NCBI GenBank assembly: GCA_964548055.1
Contig: CAZJPS010000006.1
Location: 1 to 33,484, forward strand
Source of the DNA: CAZJPS01 sp964548055
GTDB lineage: Bacteria > Patescibacteriota > Gracilibacteria > Peribacterales > Peribacteraceae
Length of the DNA stretch: 33,484 nucleotides
Direction of reading: 5' to 3'
Made by a program: the position numbers and the translations under genes. The notes beneath the pieces were generated by a model. It worked only from the letters and a program-made list of their open reading frames with translations, was not told where the DNA came from and ran no database searches. Position 1 is the stretch's first letter; each line of letters begins with the position of its first letter. Positions 8,068 to 16,902 of this stretch are shown here, piece by piece.

Positions 8068-9360
8068 CTACAAATCTCCCAACCTATCCTTCGCGCTCTG
8101 CAAATCTGGATCCAATTCCAGGGCATGTTCCAGAGCAATGTGGGCTTCCTGCTTTCTTCCCGTTTCGATTGCCGTCCACCCGAGGAGATCATATGCCTGT
8201 GCTTCATCCGGCCATTTTTGGACGGCCTTTTGTGCATCCTGATATGCCTCCTTTTTTTGTTCGAGTGAGAGGCGGAGGGTAATGAGTTGCGCGTAGCTGC
8301 CAATCACGGCATCGGGGAGATCTGCCAGAGCGATGTACTGCTCCAGGGTTAGTGATGTGTCATGTGTTTGAAGCCCTACAGAAGCTAAGCGTTGGCGTAC
8401 ATCTGCCTCTGGCTTAAAACCATTCTGGAGAGCATAGCTCAGGAACTTTTTACTGTTATCGTAATCCTTCAATGCAAAATACGTGCGACCTAAAAAGTAC
8501 TGAATTTCCGGTTTTTCTGGATCTAAATTATAGGCGTGTTCAAAAGAAGGAAGGGCTTCCTGCGGTCTTTCTGTTACGTACTCACAGTACCCTTGAACCA
8601 TCCACGCATCACGATAGTCATTTTGGGTTGTTGTTACTTGATTTAAAAGGGGAAGGGCAAGCTCGCACTCTTGTGTTTCTGCAAGGGCGCGGGCCAGCAG
8701 AGTGGTGAGATGTACCGAAGGACTTTTTGGGAATTGTGCGTATTCGTCATAAGCAGATTGCAGGGCGCGTCCATAGGTGCGAAGGGTGGGATCCCAACCA
8801 TTCAGTACGGCTTGTAAATGCTCTTTTGCAGCGTCGTGATCAGATTGGATGATGGAAAGCAAAGCCAGACCATACTGACGATGAGGTGATTCTGGTGCGC
8901 TATCAAGCAGCGCTTTTGCTTGCACAAGTTCACCTGTGCGCAGAAGCAGAATAGATCGTAATAGAGTCACGTCCTCTTCTTTGGCGCCTTGGGCTTCCAT
9001 CTTCGTAATGGTAGACAGGGCTCCATTATGATCTCTGCGTTGCATTTGCGCCTGCGCAAGCTTGCGAAGAGCCGTCATTCCTCCTCCTATACGAACAGCA
9101 TCCTCGTACGCTTTTTGAGCTACCGCCCATTCTCCATCTAAGGCTGCCACATCACCCTGCCGCAATTGCAGTAACACTCGGTCGTTGGTAGCAGGCGATG
9201 GATTTGCAGGAATATTTCCTGTGTCTACAGAAACATTTCCTTGTGTACCCGAGAGGCGAATGGAAGCTGAACTTAGCTGCCACCACGTCACTCCTACAAC
9301 AGTGCCTGCAACCAGTAGCGCACTTGAAATAGGTACTACGATACGGAGAGGAAATTTCAT
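8068..9360 (-). CDS. Membrane-anchored TPR-repeat protein
   Basis: This 430-residue protein has an N-terminal membrane anchor (about 8-28, VVPISSALLVAGTVVGVTWW) and then a helical repeat domain from about residue 60 to the end. The clearest TPR units are in the C-terminal half, for example AWMVQGYCEYVTERPQEALP, IQYFLGRTYFALKDYDNSKK and AYDLLGWTAIETGRKQEAHI. Such repeats form protein-binding superhelices. The domain probably faces outward and scaffolds an envelope complex, but no partner is evident. The ATG at 9360 is 7 bases after a TACTCT box, which fixes the start. The stop is TAG. Confidence 0.85.
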   Translation of the reverse strand: MKFPLRIVVPISSALLVAGTVVGVTWWQLSSASIRLSGTQGNVSVDTGNIPANPSPATNDRVLLQLRQGDVAALDGEWAVAQKAYEDAVRIGGGMTALRKLAQAQMQRRDHNGALSTITKMEAQGAKEEDVTLLRSILLLRTGELVQAKALLDSAPESPHRQYGLALLSIIQSDHDAAKEHLQAVLNGWDPTLRTYGRALQSAYDEYAQFPKSPSVHLTTLLARALAETQECELALPLLNQVTTTQNDYRDAWMVQGYCEYVTERPQEALPSFEHAYNLDPEKPEIQYFLGRTYFALKDYDNSKKFLSYALQNGFKPEADVRQRLASVGLQTHDTSLTLEQYIALADLPDAVIGSYAQLITLRLSLEQKKEAYQDAQKAVQKWPDEAQAYDLLGWTAIETGRKQEAHIALEHALELDPDLQSAKDRLGDL

Positions 9361-9367
9361 CTAACTC

Positions 9368-9397
9368 AGAGTAGCAGGTTGGTTTCGTCGATGTCAG
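9368..9397 (-). promoter_or_regulatory. Promoter of the TPR gene, leaderless
   Basis: On the minus strand CTGACA is followed by an 18-base spacer, TACTCT and seven bases before the ATG at 9360. The predicted transcript begins at the start codon. Confidence 0.6.
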
Positions 9398-9494
9398 GTT
9401 TAAAAAGATACACGTAATAAGCGGCTAGCGCGAAGCGCTTAAAGATTGTAAAAATTACTCAAATACAAAATGATTGCATAGCTTGGCGCTCACA

Positions 9495-10106
9495 CTACTC
9501 TCCTACAGTTGGGCTGAGTTCGCCATCATCGCCTTGGCTAGCACCCACCATATTTTTAGCTTTTGCCTCTGCAAGGTGTTTTGGGATGACTGCTTCTACA
9601 GCGCCCCATTTGGCATCACCTTCCTCCGGAAGCAGAATAGTGACTTGGTCACCTACCTCTGCTCTGTAAAAAGTGACAGATGCAAGGAGGAGGCGGTATG
9701 CCTTTCCTTCGGCAAGCACTTTGTATTGTCCATCTTCTTGGATGAGTAATCCAAGAGCTGTGCGCCGGGGAATAGGTGCGATCTGTTTGTAGATGAATTT
9801 TCCTTCATCGGTAATGGTTAACTTCATTCCGTCTCCTTCTACAAGCTTACTTTTACTGGCGTAATTTGCGGGCACTGGATACGTTTGGCCTTTGCTATCT
9901 ACCATGTTTTGTCCGTCAAAAATTCCTTCAATCACACGGCCACTGGCGGGGCTACTGCCTGTCATGCTGCTTGCTCTAAGCATATTGCGCTCACGGCCTG
10001 TATCGGCCACACCTGTAACATCACGGAGCAATGCATTCGCAGTTTTAAGCGAAGACATAGCGCTATCGATGAGCTCCTGAACTTGAACCAGCGTATCGTC
10101 GGACAT
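9495..10106 (-). CDS. Small soluble protein of unknown function
   Basis: This 203-residue protein is not recognised. Residues 1-30 form an acidic helix (DDTLVQVQELIDSAMSSLKTA). Residues 55-175 are beta-rich, with alternating hydrophobic residues and two similar barrel-like halves (GRVIEGIFDGQNMV... and DGQYKVLAEGKAYRL...), followed by a flexible acidic tail. There is no signal peptide, so it is probably cytoplasmic. The ATG at 10106 lies 31 bases after the pfkB-family kinase stop on the same strand, so the two probably form an operon. The stop is TAG. Confidence 0.8.
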   Translation of the reverse strand: MSDDTLVQVQELIDSAMSSLKTANALLRDVTGVADTGRERNMLRASSMTGSSPASGRVIEGIFDGQNMVDSKGQTYPVPANYASKSKLVEGDGMKLTITDEGKFIYKQIAPIPRRTALGLLIQEDGQYKVLAEGKAYRLLLASVTFYRAEVGDQVTILLPEEGDAKWGAVEAVIPKHLAEAKAKNMVGASQGDDGELSPTVGE

Positions 10107-10137
10107 AGAAAGGTGGGTAGGTATTGATCGCGAGTGT

Positions 10138-11157
10138 TTAGAGCGATCTCACAGCCACATCTAGACGGCACTCTTCCAGTTTCTTCCGTATCTCGATGTT
10201 AGTGAGAAGACCTGCTTGTGCTCCAGTGGAGCCAAGAACACTCGTAGCGTTTAGCGTACCCGCCTTCAGCATATTTGGCAAGTTAAAACCCTCCAAAAGA
10301 GCCCAGGTCGCACCTACTCCAAATGCGTCTCCCGCTCCTGTTGTATCCACAATAGGTGCCCCTGAAACCACAGGGCAAACATAGTAGTTACGCCCATCCG
10401 AAGCAGTACATCCGTTGGCTCCATCAGAAACACAGACAATGCCTACACCAGCCTTGAGCAGGCTGTGAATTGCACCATTCACAGTCGTTTTTTTAGTAAA
10501 TGCATACGCCTCTTCCTTATTAAGAAGGAGGAGGTCGCAGTGTTTCAGGAGCGCTGCGTTCATTGGATCATCGATGCCTGCCTTTAGTTGGCGCCCTCCT
10601 GGATTCCAGGTCATGCCTGCATGATGTTTTTGTAAGATGTGCAGAATGTCATCTTGAATAACGCAGCTTTTTTCGTGGATGTGATTGAAGTAGATCCAAT
10701 CGTGCTTGGCAGCGGCCTCACGATCGAATGTCACATCATGAAGATGCGCATTTGTTCCTGTGGAGTAGAGAATAATGCGATCACCACTTGTGACATTCAG
10801 GATTACAGAAAAACTGGATGTTTCATGTTCGAGAATGGTAGCGCTTTCCGTGTGTACATGTTCCTTCTGTAAATTATCCAGCATACGCTGCCCCCACTGA
10901 TCACTCCCGACAATTCCACAAAAAGAAGCAGCAAGGCCAAGCCTGCTTAGCCCTACTGAGGTGTTGCAAGCACCTCCTCCACAGGTTTCAACAATATCTT
11001 GAACGCGAATTTTTGCGCCAATAGGAAGAGTGAGAATTTTTTTCTTTGTATCCACATCAATAATGTCATTTCCAATTTGGACAAAAAGATCGTACGTCGC
11101 CCCTCCTATGGAAAGAGTTTTCAGTGTTCCCGCAATTTTTTTCTTGGATGGATTCAT
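10138..11157 (-). CDS. PfkB-family carbohydrate/nucleoside kinase
   Basis: This ribokinase/adenosine-kinase-like enzyme has 339 residues. It phosphorylates a sugar or nucleoside hydroxyl with ATP; the substrate cannot be read from sequence. The N-terminal strand LSIGGATYDLFV and the motif ETCGGGACNTSVGLSRLGL form the substrate lid and pocket. Near residue 280 the PfkB signature DTTGAGDAFGVGATWAL provides the catalytic Asp and anion hole. LLLLNKEEAYAF and VCVSDGANGCTA are also typical family blocks. The start at 11157 follows a TATGCT box by 12 bases. Nucleoside salvage would suit a reduced genome, but that is inference. Confidence 0.88.
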   Translation of the reverse strand: MNPSKKKIAGTLKTLSIGGATYDLFVQIGNDIIDVDTKKKILTLPIGAKIRVQDIVETCGGGACNTSVGLSRLGLAASFCGIVGSDQWGQRMLDNLQKEHVHTESATILEHETSSFSVILNVTSGDRIILYSTGTNAHLHDVTFDREAAAKHDWIYFNHIHEKSCVIQDDILHILQKHHAGMTWNPGGRQLKAGIDDPMNAALLKHCDLLLLNKEEAYAFTKKTTVNGAIHSLLKAGVGIVCVSDGANGCTASDGRNYYVCPVVSGAPIVDTTGAGDAFGVGATWALLEGFNLPNMLKAGTLNATSVLGSTGAQAGLLTNIEIRKKLEECRLDVAVRSL

Positions 11158-11249
11158 GAGGGAAATGAGAGCATATGTTACATTGCTGAATCGCTATCGT
11201 TCGTCATTGCACGTAGTGATGCTGCACCTGTTTCGTGCAACGTAGCAAT

Positions 11250-13652
11250 CTAACAATGATCAGAGAATGACACAGAATGGTTTCCAGAGTATTGATTGTG
11301 CATCATGCTAAGAAAATCCTGTGTACGCTTTTTTGCCTTGCGGCGCCTTTGAATAATTGCAAATGCCAATGCTGCAGTCCCGGTTATCCAGAGTAAGGAA
11401 GTGGTAAAGCCACTTTGTGAAGTGGTAGGTGCACCGCTGTGATATTGAAGGGGATGATCGCCTCCTTGTGGAAGCGTAACAGGGTCTTCCGATCCTGGTA
11501 CAAATCCCGAAGAAACAAGCGCGGGTGCCGTTGCTGTTTGTGTGAGATCTGTGAGGTAGTTTCCTGTGATATCAATAGGCGTAATGCGCAGTTCATACGG
11601 AATGCCACTGAGTAGATCTCCAAGAATGTACGTGCGAGCCTCGGCATGAAGAACACGTTTTTCTGTGTACGAGTTCTTTGAGTCGCCGTATTCCAAAAGG
11701 AATCCTTGAAGCGGAACCGAAGCATCGGTGTAGGACCAATCAAGCTGCAAGCTACTGCGTTCTGGAAGGGGGGTTACAATAAGATTCAGTCCAAGGGTAG
11801 AAGCTTTTACGATCTCGCTTTTCTGCTCACTCAGGTGCTTACCTTCTTTTGCCTGCACAGTGAATGAGTATTCGGCACCAGGTTTCAGGCCTTTCACGGT
11901 TGCTGCCGCTCTGGGGCCGTCTGTTTCCAGTGTTGTGACATCACCGTGACTATCTGTTACTTCTACAATGTACGATGCTACCTTTTCATTTTCCAAAGGG
12001 TCCCATGTAAGCATAATGCTGGTGGCTTTGCCTTCAGCTTTCACATTCTGAACAATGCCGAGTGCCCGCATAGCTACCGTAAGTGTGCTGCGCGTTTCTG
12101 TTGCATTTCCTGCTGCATCCACTGCGACAAAATCTGGTTGATACGTTCCCGATTTGGGAGCAAGAATGTTCACGGTGTACGTGCCTGGGTGTGTTCTATC
12201 TTCCATGAGACGCAAAGAAGTGTCTTCAAGCCGCATGCTTACTTCTTTCAATGATTGTTCGCTCACGACTGTGACCAGGGTGTTTTCACCCTCCATGGGT
12301 TCGTGAGGGGAGAACGTCACATTTTGTATTGTGGGGCCTTCGCTATCGCGCACTAAATGCAGCGTGGCCCGCTCTCCTTTTTCCGATTCCACTGTGAGTG
12401 TGTATTCGTTTAGACCTTTCGCAAGATCAATGGATACTGAAAACATTCCCTTATCGTCCGTTTCGGTACTGACCGTTTTTACGCCACCACTGATTTTTAA
12501 GTTCATCAATTTTTTTGCAATGCCTTCCACCATAACGCGGTCACCCGTTACTTTGCCATCTTGCTTTGGAGAGAGGATTTCAATTCCCTGCCCAGATGGG
12601 GTAGAAGACATGCCGCCCGTGACAGTGACCGTGGTGCGTCCTTCAATTCCTCGTGATGCATCGCGCACAATCATCAGTTGGTCACCAGGAGTAGAAAATT
12701 CAATACTCAGAGGGAAGCGTTTACTACCCTGATTTTTTGCAGTAAAGGTTAGAGTACCTTGGCCTCCGCTTTCTAGCCCAGGAAGCACTGCATCGGGATC
12801 ATCTGGTGTGAGAATTTCAGGATTGCCCGTGTAGTCCACTACTACATTTCCCTGAGCGTCTACCGCAGTCACAACAAGATCAACAGTCTCTTTTGTTTTT
12901 GGTGTTGCTGGTTCAACGGAAATACGGAAAGACGAGGCCGCACCTGCATTGGAGGAACCGGCTACTTGTGCTGTGTATACACGTGTAGAAGGGGACACTG
13001 CTCCGCCTACTCCGGCTTCTGCAGATATGTGTAGGCTTCCCTTGAGTTGGGTGGAGCTCAGTAAATCGAGAGCACGTAGAATAATTTGCCCTTCAGATTT
13101 TGCTCTCACAGAAAAGCGTTGCTGCCCCTGCGCGTTGGTTTCCTTAGAGAGGGCTGCAATGCTGTCGCTTGCTCTGCTGCCAATGAGTTCAACGGGCCTA
13201 CCCTTGAGAGGGTTTCCAAATTTGTCGAGCAGGGTAACTGTAACCACTGCTTCGTCGCTTCCATTAGGAGAGAGTTCATCTGTGTCTGTGGTGAGTGTGG
13301 AGAGTTCACTGTCTACTCTATCTGGCAATACTTCAAAAGATACATTCGATGTCAGCTTTGTTCCCTGAGCCTCTGCATATAGTGCGTATGTTCCTGCCAT
13401 TTGCACCAGTTCACCGGGGATAACCACTGCTGCATTCCCGGCGCTATCCATGCGCACAGGGAGTATTACATCTTCGTCCGTAGGGTTCACCACATGCAGC
13501 TCTACAGAGGAAGACGAGCGAAATCCCCCAAGAACGGCTTGGGTTTCTAATCCAGCTACCGTGTTCTCCGCCTCAATGGTTCCACCCCCATACGCAGGGA
13601 GCGGAAAGGCGAGTAAGGCTACGAGGAGGAAACGGAGTATGTGTTTGTGCAT
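11250..13652 (-). CDS. Large surface protein with Ig-like and fibronectin type III domains
   Basis: This 800-residue secreted protein has a signal peptide (1-22, HILRFLLVALLAFPLPAYG). Several beta-sandwich modules follow: bacterial Ig-like regions (for example VTLLDKFGNPLKGRPVELIG, 135-190, and VTAVDAQGNVVVDYTGNPEI, 260-340), a domain starting GQGIEILSPKQDGKVTGDRV, and two fibronectin type III-like domains near 540-625 and 635-710. A membrane helix lies at about 749-768 (TSLLWITGTAALAFAIIQ), followed by RRRKAKKR, so it is anchored with a short cytoplasmic tail. It is probably an adhesin or surface scaffold. LPQGG occurs near residue 725, but it is too far from the helix for a convincing sortase signal. 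The stop is TAG. Confidence 0.85.
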   Translation of the reverse strand: MHKHILRFLLVALLAFPLPAYGGGTIEAENTVAGLETQAVLGGFRSSSSVELHVVNPTDEDVILPVRMDSAGNAAVVIPGELVQMAGTYALYAEAQGTKLTSNVSFEVLPDRVDSELSTLTTDTDELSPNGSDEAVVTVTLLDKFGNPLKGRPVELIGSRASDSIAALSKETNAQGQQRFSVRAKSEGQIILRALDLLSSTQLKGSLHISAEAGVGGAVSPSTRVYTAQVAGSSNAGAASSFRISVEPATPKTKETVDLVVTAVDAQGNVVVDYTGNPEILTPDDPDAVLPGLESGGQGTLTFTAKNQGSKRFPLSIEFSTPGDQLMIVRDASRGIEGRTTVTVTGGMSSTPSGQGIEILSPKQDGKVTGDRVMVEGIAKKLMNLKISGGVKTVSTETDDKGMFSVSIDLAKGLNEYTLTVESEKGERATLHLVRDSEGPTIQNVTFSPHEPMEGENTLVTVVSEQSLKEVSMRLEDTSLRLMEDRTHPGTYTVNILAPKSGTYQPDFVAVDAAGNATETRSTLTVAMRALGIVQNVKAEGKATSIMLTWDPLENEKVASYIVEVTDSHGDVTTLETDGPRAAATVKGLKPGAEYSFTVQAKEGKHLSEQKSEIVKASTLGLNLIVTPLPERSSLQLDWSYTDASVPLQGFLLEYGDSKNSYTEKRVLHAEARTYILGDLLSGIPYELRITPIDITGNYLTDLTQTATAPALVSSGFVPGSEDPVTLPQGGDHPLQYHSGAPTTSQSGFTTSLLWITGTAALAFAIIQRRRKAKKRTQDFLSMMHNQYSGNHSVSFSDHC

Positions 13653-13662
13653 AAATCATGTA

Positions 13663-13691
13663 ATTCTAGCAAAAAAATGGACTTCCCTCAA
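13663..13691 (-). promoter_or_regulatory. Promoter of the surface-protein gene
   Basis: On the minus strand TTGAGG is followed by a 17-base spacer and TAGAAT, ending 10 bases before the ATG at 13652. It predicts a 5' leader of only a few bases. Confidence 0.65.
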
Positions 13692-13762
13692 TCCTCATTG
13701 TGTATTTGAAAACTTCTTTCCAAATTTGTCTACTTCTTTTGTTGCAGTAACCCGTCAAGTTT

Positions 13763-13790
13763 TTGCCTTCGCGGAGCGCAGTTGTATGAT
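13763..13790 (+). promoter_or_regulatory. Promoter of the lipoprotein gene, leaderless
   Basis: TTGCCT, a 16-base spacer and TATGAT end six bases before the ATG at 13797. This argues against the in-frame TTG at 13782, which lies inside the promoter. Confidence 0.65.
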
Positions 13791-13796
13791 TCACGC

Positions 13797-14375
13797 ATGC
13801 AAAAACGATTCGCACTGTTCTTATTGGCTCCTCTCTTTCTTCTAGCTTGTAGCGGCACCAGCAGCACGACAAGTGCTTGCTCCCAGCAGTATTGGGATGG
13901 AGAAATTGGCGTCTGTTTGCCACAAGGTTGGAATGTGGTGGATCGTGAAACTCTCAATCAGCGTGGCCTTGCCGATGATGTCATCATCGCCTTCCAGGCC
14001 CAAGATGCCATTGCCGGACAGTTTCCAACGGTCACTGTGACTGTAGAGGCCGTCCCAGCTTCCACTGATTCTGCGGCCTATAGCCAAGCCAGTATACGTG
14101 CGGTTTCGGCTCTTCCTGGGTACAAATTGATCGACACTCGCACTGCAAAGGTGGATGGCGATTCTGTCAGCCTTCATATTTTTACGGCTCAGCCCCTGAG
14201 CGAGGAGCCAGAGCGCAGGTTTTACCAAGTGAGTGCTGTGCACAGCGGCAAAGGCTACACCTTTACAGGTCTCACGCCTCTTTCTGTTTCCAGCAGTCTC
14301 GAAAAACAGGTCACTTCTATGCTCCAGTCTGCCACGTTTAAGGATCAGATGGAGGCAGCTTCGAGCAGTAAGTAA
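13797..14375 (+). CDS. Lipoprotein of unknown function
   Basis: This 192-residue protein begins with a lipoprotein signal peptide: a basic start (MQKR), a hydrophobic core and the lipobox LLAC near residue 18. The mature chain has a Ser/Thr-rich linker and then a domain starting SQQYWDGEIGVCLPQGWNVV, like extracytoplasmic stress or PsbP-type folds in outline; that likeness is only an impression. The ATG at 13797 is preferred over the TTG at 13782 because TATGAT overlaps the latter. The membrane-protein gene begins 4 bases after its TAA stop, so the two form an operon. It is divergent from the 800-residue surface protein. Confidence 0.82.
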   Translation: MQKRFALFLLAPLFLLACSGTSSTTSACSQQYWDGEIGVCLPQGWNVVDRETLNQRGLADDVIIAFQAQDAIAGQFPTVTVTVEAVPASTDSAAYSQASIRAVSALPGYKLIDTRTAKVDGDSVSLHIFTAQPLSEEPERRFYQVSAVHSGKGYTFTGLTPLSVSSSLEKQVTSMLQSATFKDQMEAASSSK

Positions 14376-14379
14376 TTTT

Positions 14380-14727
14380 ATGAATGAACCTGTCTTCAGT
14401 CTTAATAAAAGATGGATTCATCAATGGATTCTTTTTGGGAGAAAGCTTTTTTTAGCGATAGCAATTATCATGGTTTATCCCACTCTTTTTGTATTCGATA
14501 ATCCTCGAATCACAAATCTTGAAATAATAGTGTTTGCATCTCCACTATGGGTACCTCTGCTGTTAATGACCTTACATATTGTCGCCGCCTACACACTTAA
14601 AAAGTCTGAAAAGATCTCTTTCCGCAGCGCACTAGTTGCCATCACTATTGTAGCTGACGTCACTGTTCTGTTTGCATTATTATTCATGCTTATATCTGTT
14701 GTGGAGCATGCGAGTTTATTTCAGTAG
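14380..14727 (+). CDS. Small three-helix membrane protein of unknown function
   Basis: This 115-residue protein has three hydrophobic segments: about 24-41 (LFLAIAIIMVYPTLFVF), 50-70 (IIVFASPLWVPLLLMTLHIV) and 85-110 (ALVAITIVADVTVLFALLFM). The chosen start is the ATG at 14380, four bases after the lipoprotein stop, because further upstream the frame overlaps the lipoprotein gene. No family is recognised. Translational coupling with the lipoprotein is likely. The stop is TAG. Confidence 0.7.
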   Translation: MNEPVFSLNKRWIHQWILFGRKLFLAIAIIMVYPTLFVFDNPRITNLEIIVFASPLWVPLLLMTLHIVAAYTLKKSEKISFRSALVAITIVADVTVLFALLFMLISVVEHASLFQ

Positions 14728-14768
14728 ATGGTCTTGGCTGCACCACGTGATCGCATAGCGATTGTACG

Positions 14769-14843
14769 TGGAGGTGCCGGTGGGAATTGCACCCGCGTAT
14801 GGGGGTTTTGCAGACCCCTGCCTTACTGCTTGGCTACGGCACC
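14769..14843 (-). tRNA. tRNA-Cys (GCA), CCA encoded
   Basis: The cloverleaf is 75 nt including CCA. The acceptor GGTGCCG pairs with CGGCACC; the discriminator is U, as expected for Cys. The anticodon arm is GGGGT-CTGCAAA-ACCCC, giving GCA. Oddities: the T loop is TGCAATT rather than TTCRANY, so position 55 is G. The T stem GCGGG/CCCAC has one C-A mismatch. The D loop has A where G18 is expected. A hairpin (14743-14766) adjoins the 3' end. Confidence 0.85.
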
Positions 14844-14940
14844 GTGATGAGAAGGATAGGCAAGAAAAAACCCTATGGAAAGGGAATTATCCTATTCATT
14901 TTTTGCAGTATACCTTTCCATACACCAGGATTGTTAGTAT

Positions 14941-14969
14941 TTGTAAATAAAACAAAATTATGCTATTAT
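14941..14969 (+). promoter_or_regulatory. Promoter of the 15005 gene
   Basis: TTGTAA, a 17-base spacer and TATTAT form a near-consensus promoter. It predicts transcription from about 14976, so the in-frame ATG at 14960 cannot be the start and the ATG at 15005 is used. Confidence 0.75.
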
Positions 14970-15004
14970 ATACGCAAAACTCATATCCACTCCTCCACAC
15001 GCCT

Positions 15005-15559
15005 ATGGGAAATCGCGAAGTTAGTGTTAGTATTTGCGGGGCAATTGTCGGCATTATTCTTGGAGCTGGTGGCCTTTCGTTTAGCCATGATCTTACGGGA
15101 AGTGTTGCAGATCAGGTGGCATTCCGTTCGGCACCCGGCGCTGAACAGTACAGGGCTCGGTATATTGATGCGAAGCCTTCTACTCCGGAAGTAAACACGC
15201 GTCCTACTGTAAAAGATTCCACTGTGCAGCAAGAGCAAGTGCCTGAAGCAGTGAAGCAAAAAACACTCTGTGATTACACACGGGAAATGCTCGCAAAAGT
15301 ACGTGCATCTCAGGATGCATACCTCCCGAAGAATGTGAGCAACACCGCGATGCGCGAGGGGCTTGCCACTTCTCTTAAAAAAATTGAAGAAGAGTACTGC
15401 GCACTTTCTGTCACTCTTTCCTCGGCAATAGAACAAACTGCGAGTGATAGCGATTCAGAGCCAACCGTGCGTTTTAATAACAAGTGCTCTAAGTACGCAG
15501 AAGGTTCGCCTCGCTTTATTATTTGTAAGAATAATGAGGAGAACGGGGTGAGGTATTAA
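15005..15559 (+). CDS. Membrane-anchored protein of unknown function
   Basis: This 184-residue protein has one N-terminal hydrophobic segment (about 8-26, SICGAIVGIILGAGGLSF), either an anchor or an uncleaved signal. After it comes a polar, proline- and threonine-rich linker (about 45-90). A helical domain follows with LCDYTREMLAKVRASQDAYL and SLKKIEEEYCALSV. The C-terminal region contains NNKCSKYAEGSPRFIICKNN. Four Cys in the exported part could form disulfides. No family is recognised. The start is set by the promoter, and a terminator follows the TAA stop. Confidence 0.75.
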   Translation: MGNREVSVSICGAIVGIILGAGGLSFSHDLTGSVADQVAFRSAPGAEQYRARYIDAKPSTPEVNTRPTVKDSTVQQEQVPEAVKQKTLCDYTREMLAKVRASQDAYLPKNVSNTAMREGLATSLKKIEEEYCALSVTLSSAIEQTASDSDSEPTVRFNNKCSKYAEGSPRFIICKNNEENGVRY

Positions 15560-15574
15560 GTGAGAGAAATAAAA

Positions 15575-15603
15575 GGGGCTTCGGTTGCGGAGCTCCTTTT
15601 TTG
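15575..15603 (+). terminator. Rho-independent terminator
   Basis: An eight-base-pair stem, GGGGCTTC with GGAGCTCC allowing G-U pairs, is followed by six T's. It ends the 15005-15559 transcript. Confidence 0.85.
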
Positions 15604-15608
15604 TGTCT

Positions 15609-15699
15609 TTAAGGGGACAAAGGTTTAAAAGGGGACAAATGTCCTTTTTTAAAAACTTTTACAACCTTTATGCCCTTTGTCCCTTTTGTCCCCTTTTTC
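15609..15699. repeat. GGGGACAAAGG-type inverted repeat (copy 3), between co-directional genes
   Basis: The left arm has AAGGGGACAAAGG and AAAAGGGGACAAATG. The right arm has CCTTTATGCCCTTTGTCCC and TTTTGTCCCC. It lies after a normal terminator and directly upstream of the purP promoter, so termination alone does not explain it. Confidence 0.8.
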
Positions 15700-15748
15700 A
15701 ACGCTTCCCATCAAGGCAAACATTTGCTATAGTCACAAAAATCCCTTT

Positions 15749-16801
15749 ATGCCAAAAAAATCTACATCGCAGGCATCTGTGAATCCACGGGACTACACAA
15801 TCGCTACGATGGGCAGCCATTCGGCGTTGCAAATTTTGAAGGGGGCGCGTGATGAAGGAATGAGGAACTTGGTGATTTGTAAAAAGGGGAAAGAGCGTCC
15901 GTATGTTTCGTACGGGGTGGCGGATGAAATGATTTTGGTGAATGACTGGTCTGAGTGGAATGCAGAACTGGAGGCAAAGCTCATGGAGCGTAATGCAATT
16001 ATTATTCCCCATGGGTCATTTGTGGCATATCTTGGCCACGATCGCGTACAAAAAATGAATGTGATGTACTACGGAACAAAAGAGATATTGGAATGGGAAT
16101 CTGATCGCAGTAAGGAGCGCGTATGGCTGGAAAATTCCAAGTTACTGCTGCCGAGAGTATTTGAAAAACCAGAAGATATTGATCGTGCGGTAATTGTAAA
16201 ATTTCACGGAGCTGGAGGGGGATTTGGCTACTTTGTTGTGAAATCCCCTGAACAATTTTATGAGGTGAAGAATCGCAAATATCCGGATGATAATGATTTT
16301 GTGATTCAAGAATACGTGGTAGGTGTGCCAACATACATTCATTATTTTTATTCTCCCATTACAGGAGAATTGGAGATTATGGGAATGGATAAGCGGTACG
16401 AATCGAACGCAGATTCCATCGGTCGCATTCGTGCGGAAGATCAGTTGGCTTCCAATATTCACACGAGCTACACGATTGTTGGGAACATGCCGCTTGTGGT
16501 GCGCGAATCTCTTCTTCCAGAATTATTTGAGATGGGAGATCGCGTAGTGGCAGAAAGCCAAAAGTTGGGAGCAGGCAAGGGTCTCTTTGGTCCATTCTGC
16601 TTAGAAACAATTATTACAAGGAAGCTCCAGATTTATGTATTTGAAATCTCGGCTCGCATTGTGGCAGGTACGAATCCATTTATAGAAGGATCACCGTATA
16701 CGGCGCTGAAATACGATGTGCCAATGTCTACTGGCAGAAGGATTGCACGAGACATAAAGCAGGCGATTGCAGAAGGGAAGTTGAATGAAGTACTTGGATA
16801 A
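15749..16801 (+). CDS. purP: PurP-family formate-dependent FAICAR synthetase (archaeal type)
   Basis: PurP is an ATP-grasp ligase that formylates AICAR to FAICAR with formate and ATP, the archaeal replacement for the PurH transformylase step of purine synthesis. This 350-residue protein matches archaeal PurP along its length: IATMGSHSALQILKGARDEG (with H24), CKKGKERPY, IIPHGSFVAYLG (HGS at 88-90), KFHGAGGGFGYF, IQEYVVGVPTYIHYFYSP, MDKRYESNAD, VVRESLLPELFEMGD, GKGLFGPFCLE, FEISARIVAGTNPFIEGSPY and the C-terminal MSTGRRIARDIKQA. The residues retained suggest an active enzyme. The start is the ATG at 15749, 15 bases after TATAGT; the open frame further upstream lies in the repeat. A paralogue follows 137 bases downstream. 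Confidence 0.9.
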   Translation: MPKKSTSQASVNPRDYTIATMGSHSALQILKGARDEGMRNLVICKKGKERPYVSYGVADEMILVNDWSEWNAELEAKLMERNAIIIPHGSFVAYLGHDRVQKMNVMYYGTKEILEWESDRSKERVWLENSKLLLPRVFEKPEDIDRAVIVKFHGAGGGFGYFVVKSPEQFYEVKNRKYPDDNDFVIQEYVVGVPTYIHYFYSPITGELEIMGMDKRYESNADSIGRIRAEDQLASNIHTSYTIVGNMPLVVRESLLPELFEMGDRVVAESQKLGAGKGLFGPFCLETIITRKLQIYVFEISARIVAGTNPFIEGSPYTALKYDVPMSTGRRIARDIKQAIAEGKLNEVLG

Positions 16802-16902
16802 TGCGAGAAAATTTCAATCTTTAACCCTCAATTTTCAAAAAATATTCAATCATTCACTATAATCAAAAAATTGAACTTTACGATTTTCTTGATAGTTGAA
16901 GC

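Noticed and set aside
11400..11480. Sortase sorting signal (LPQGG) in the 800-residue surface protein
   Set aside because: The motif is not LPxTG, and about 25 residues separate it from the membrane helix, whereas sorting signals have the helix almost at once.
14762..15194. Plus-strand open frames overlapping the tRNA-Cys region
   Set aside because: They run through the tRNA gene and into the 15005 gene in another frame, and show no protein-like composition.
15609..15699. CRISPR array
   Set aside because: The repeated words are unevenly spaced, lack unique spacers of constant length and have no cas genes nearby.
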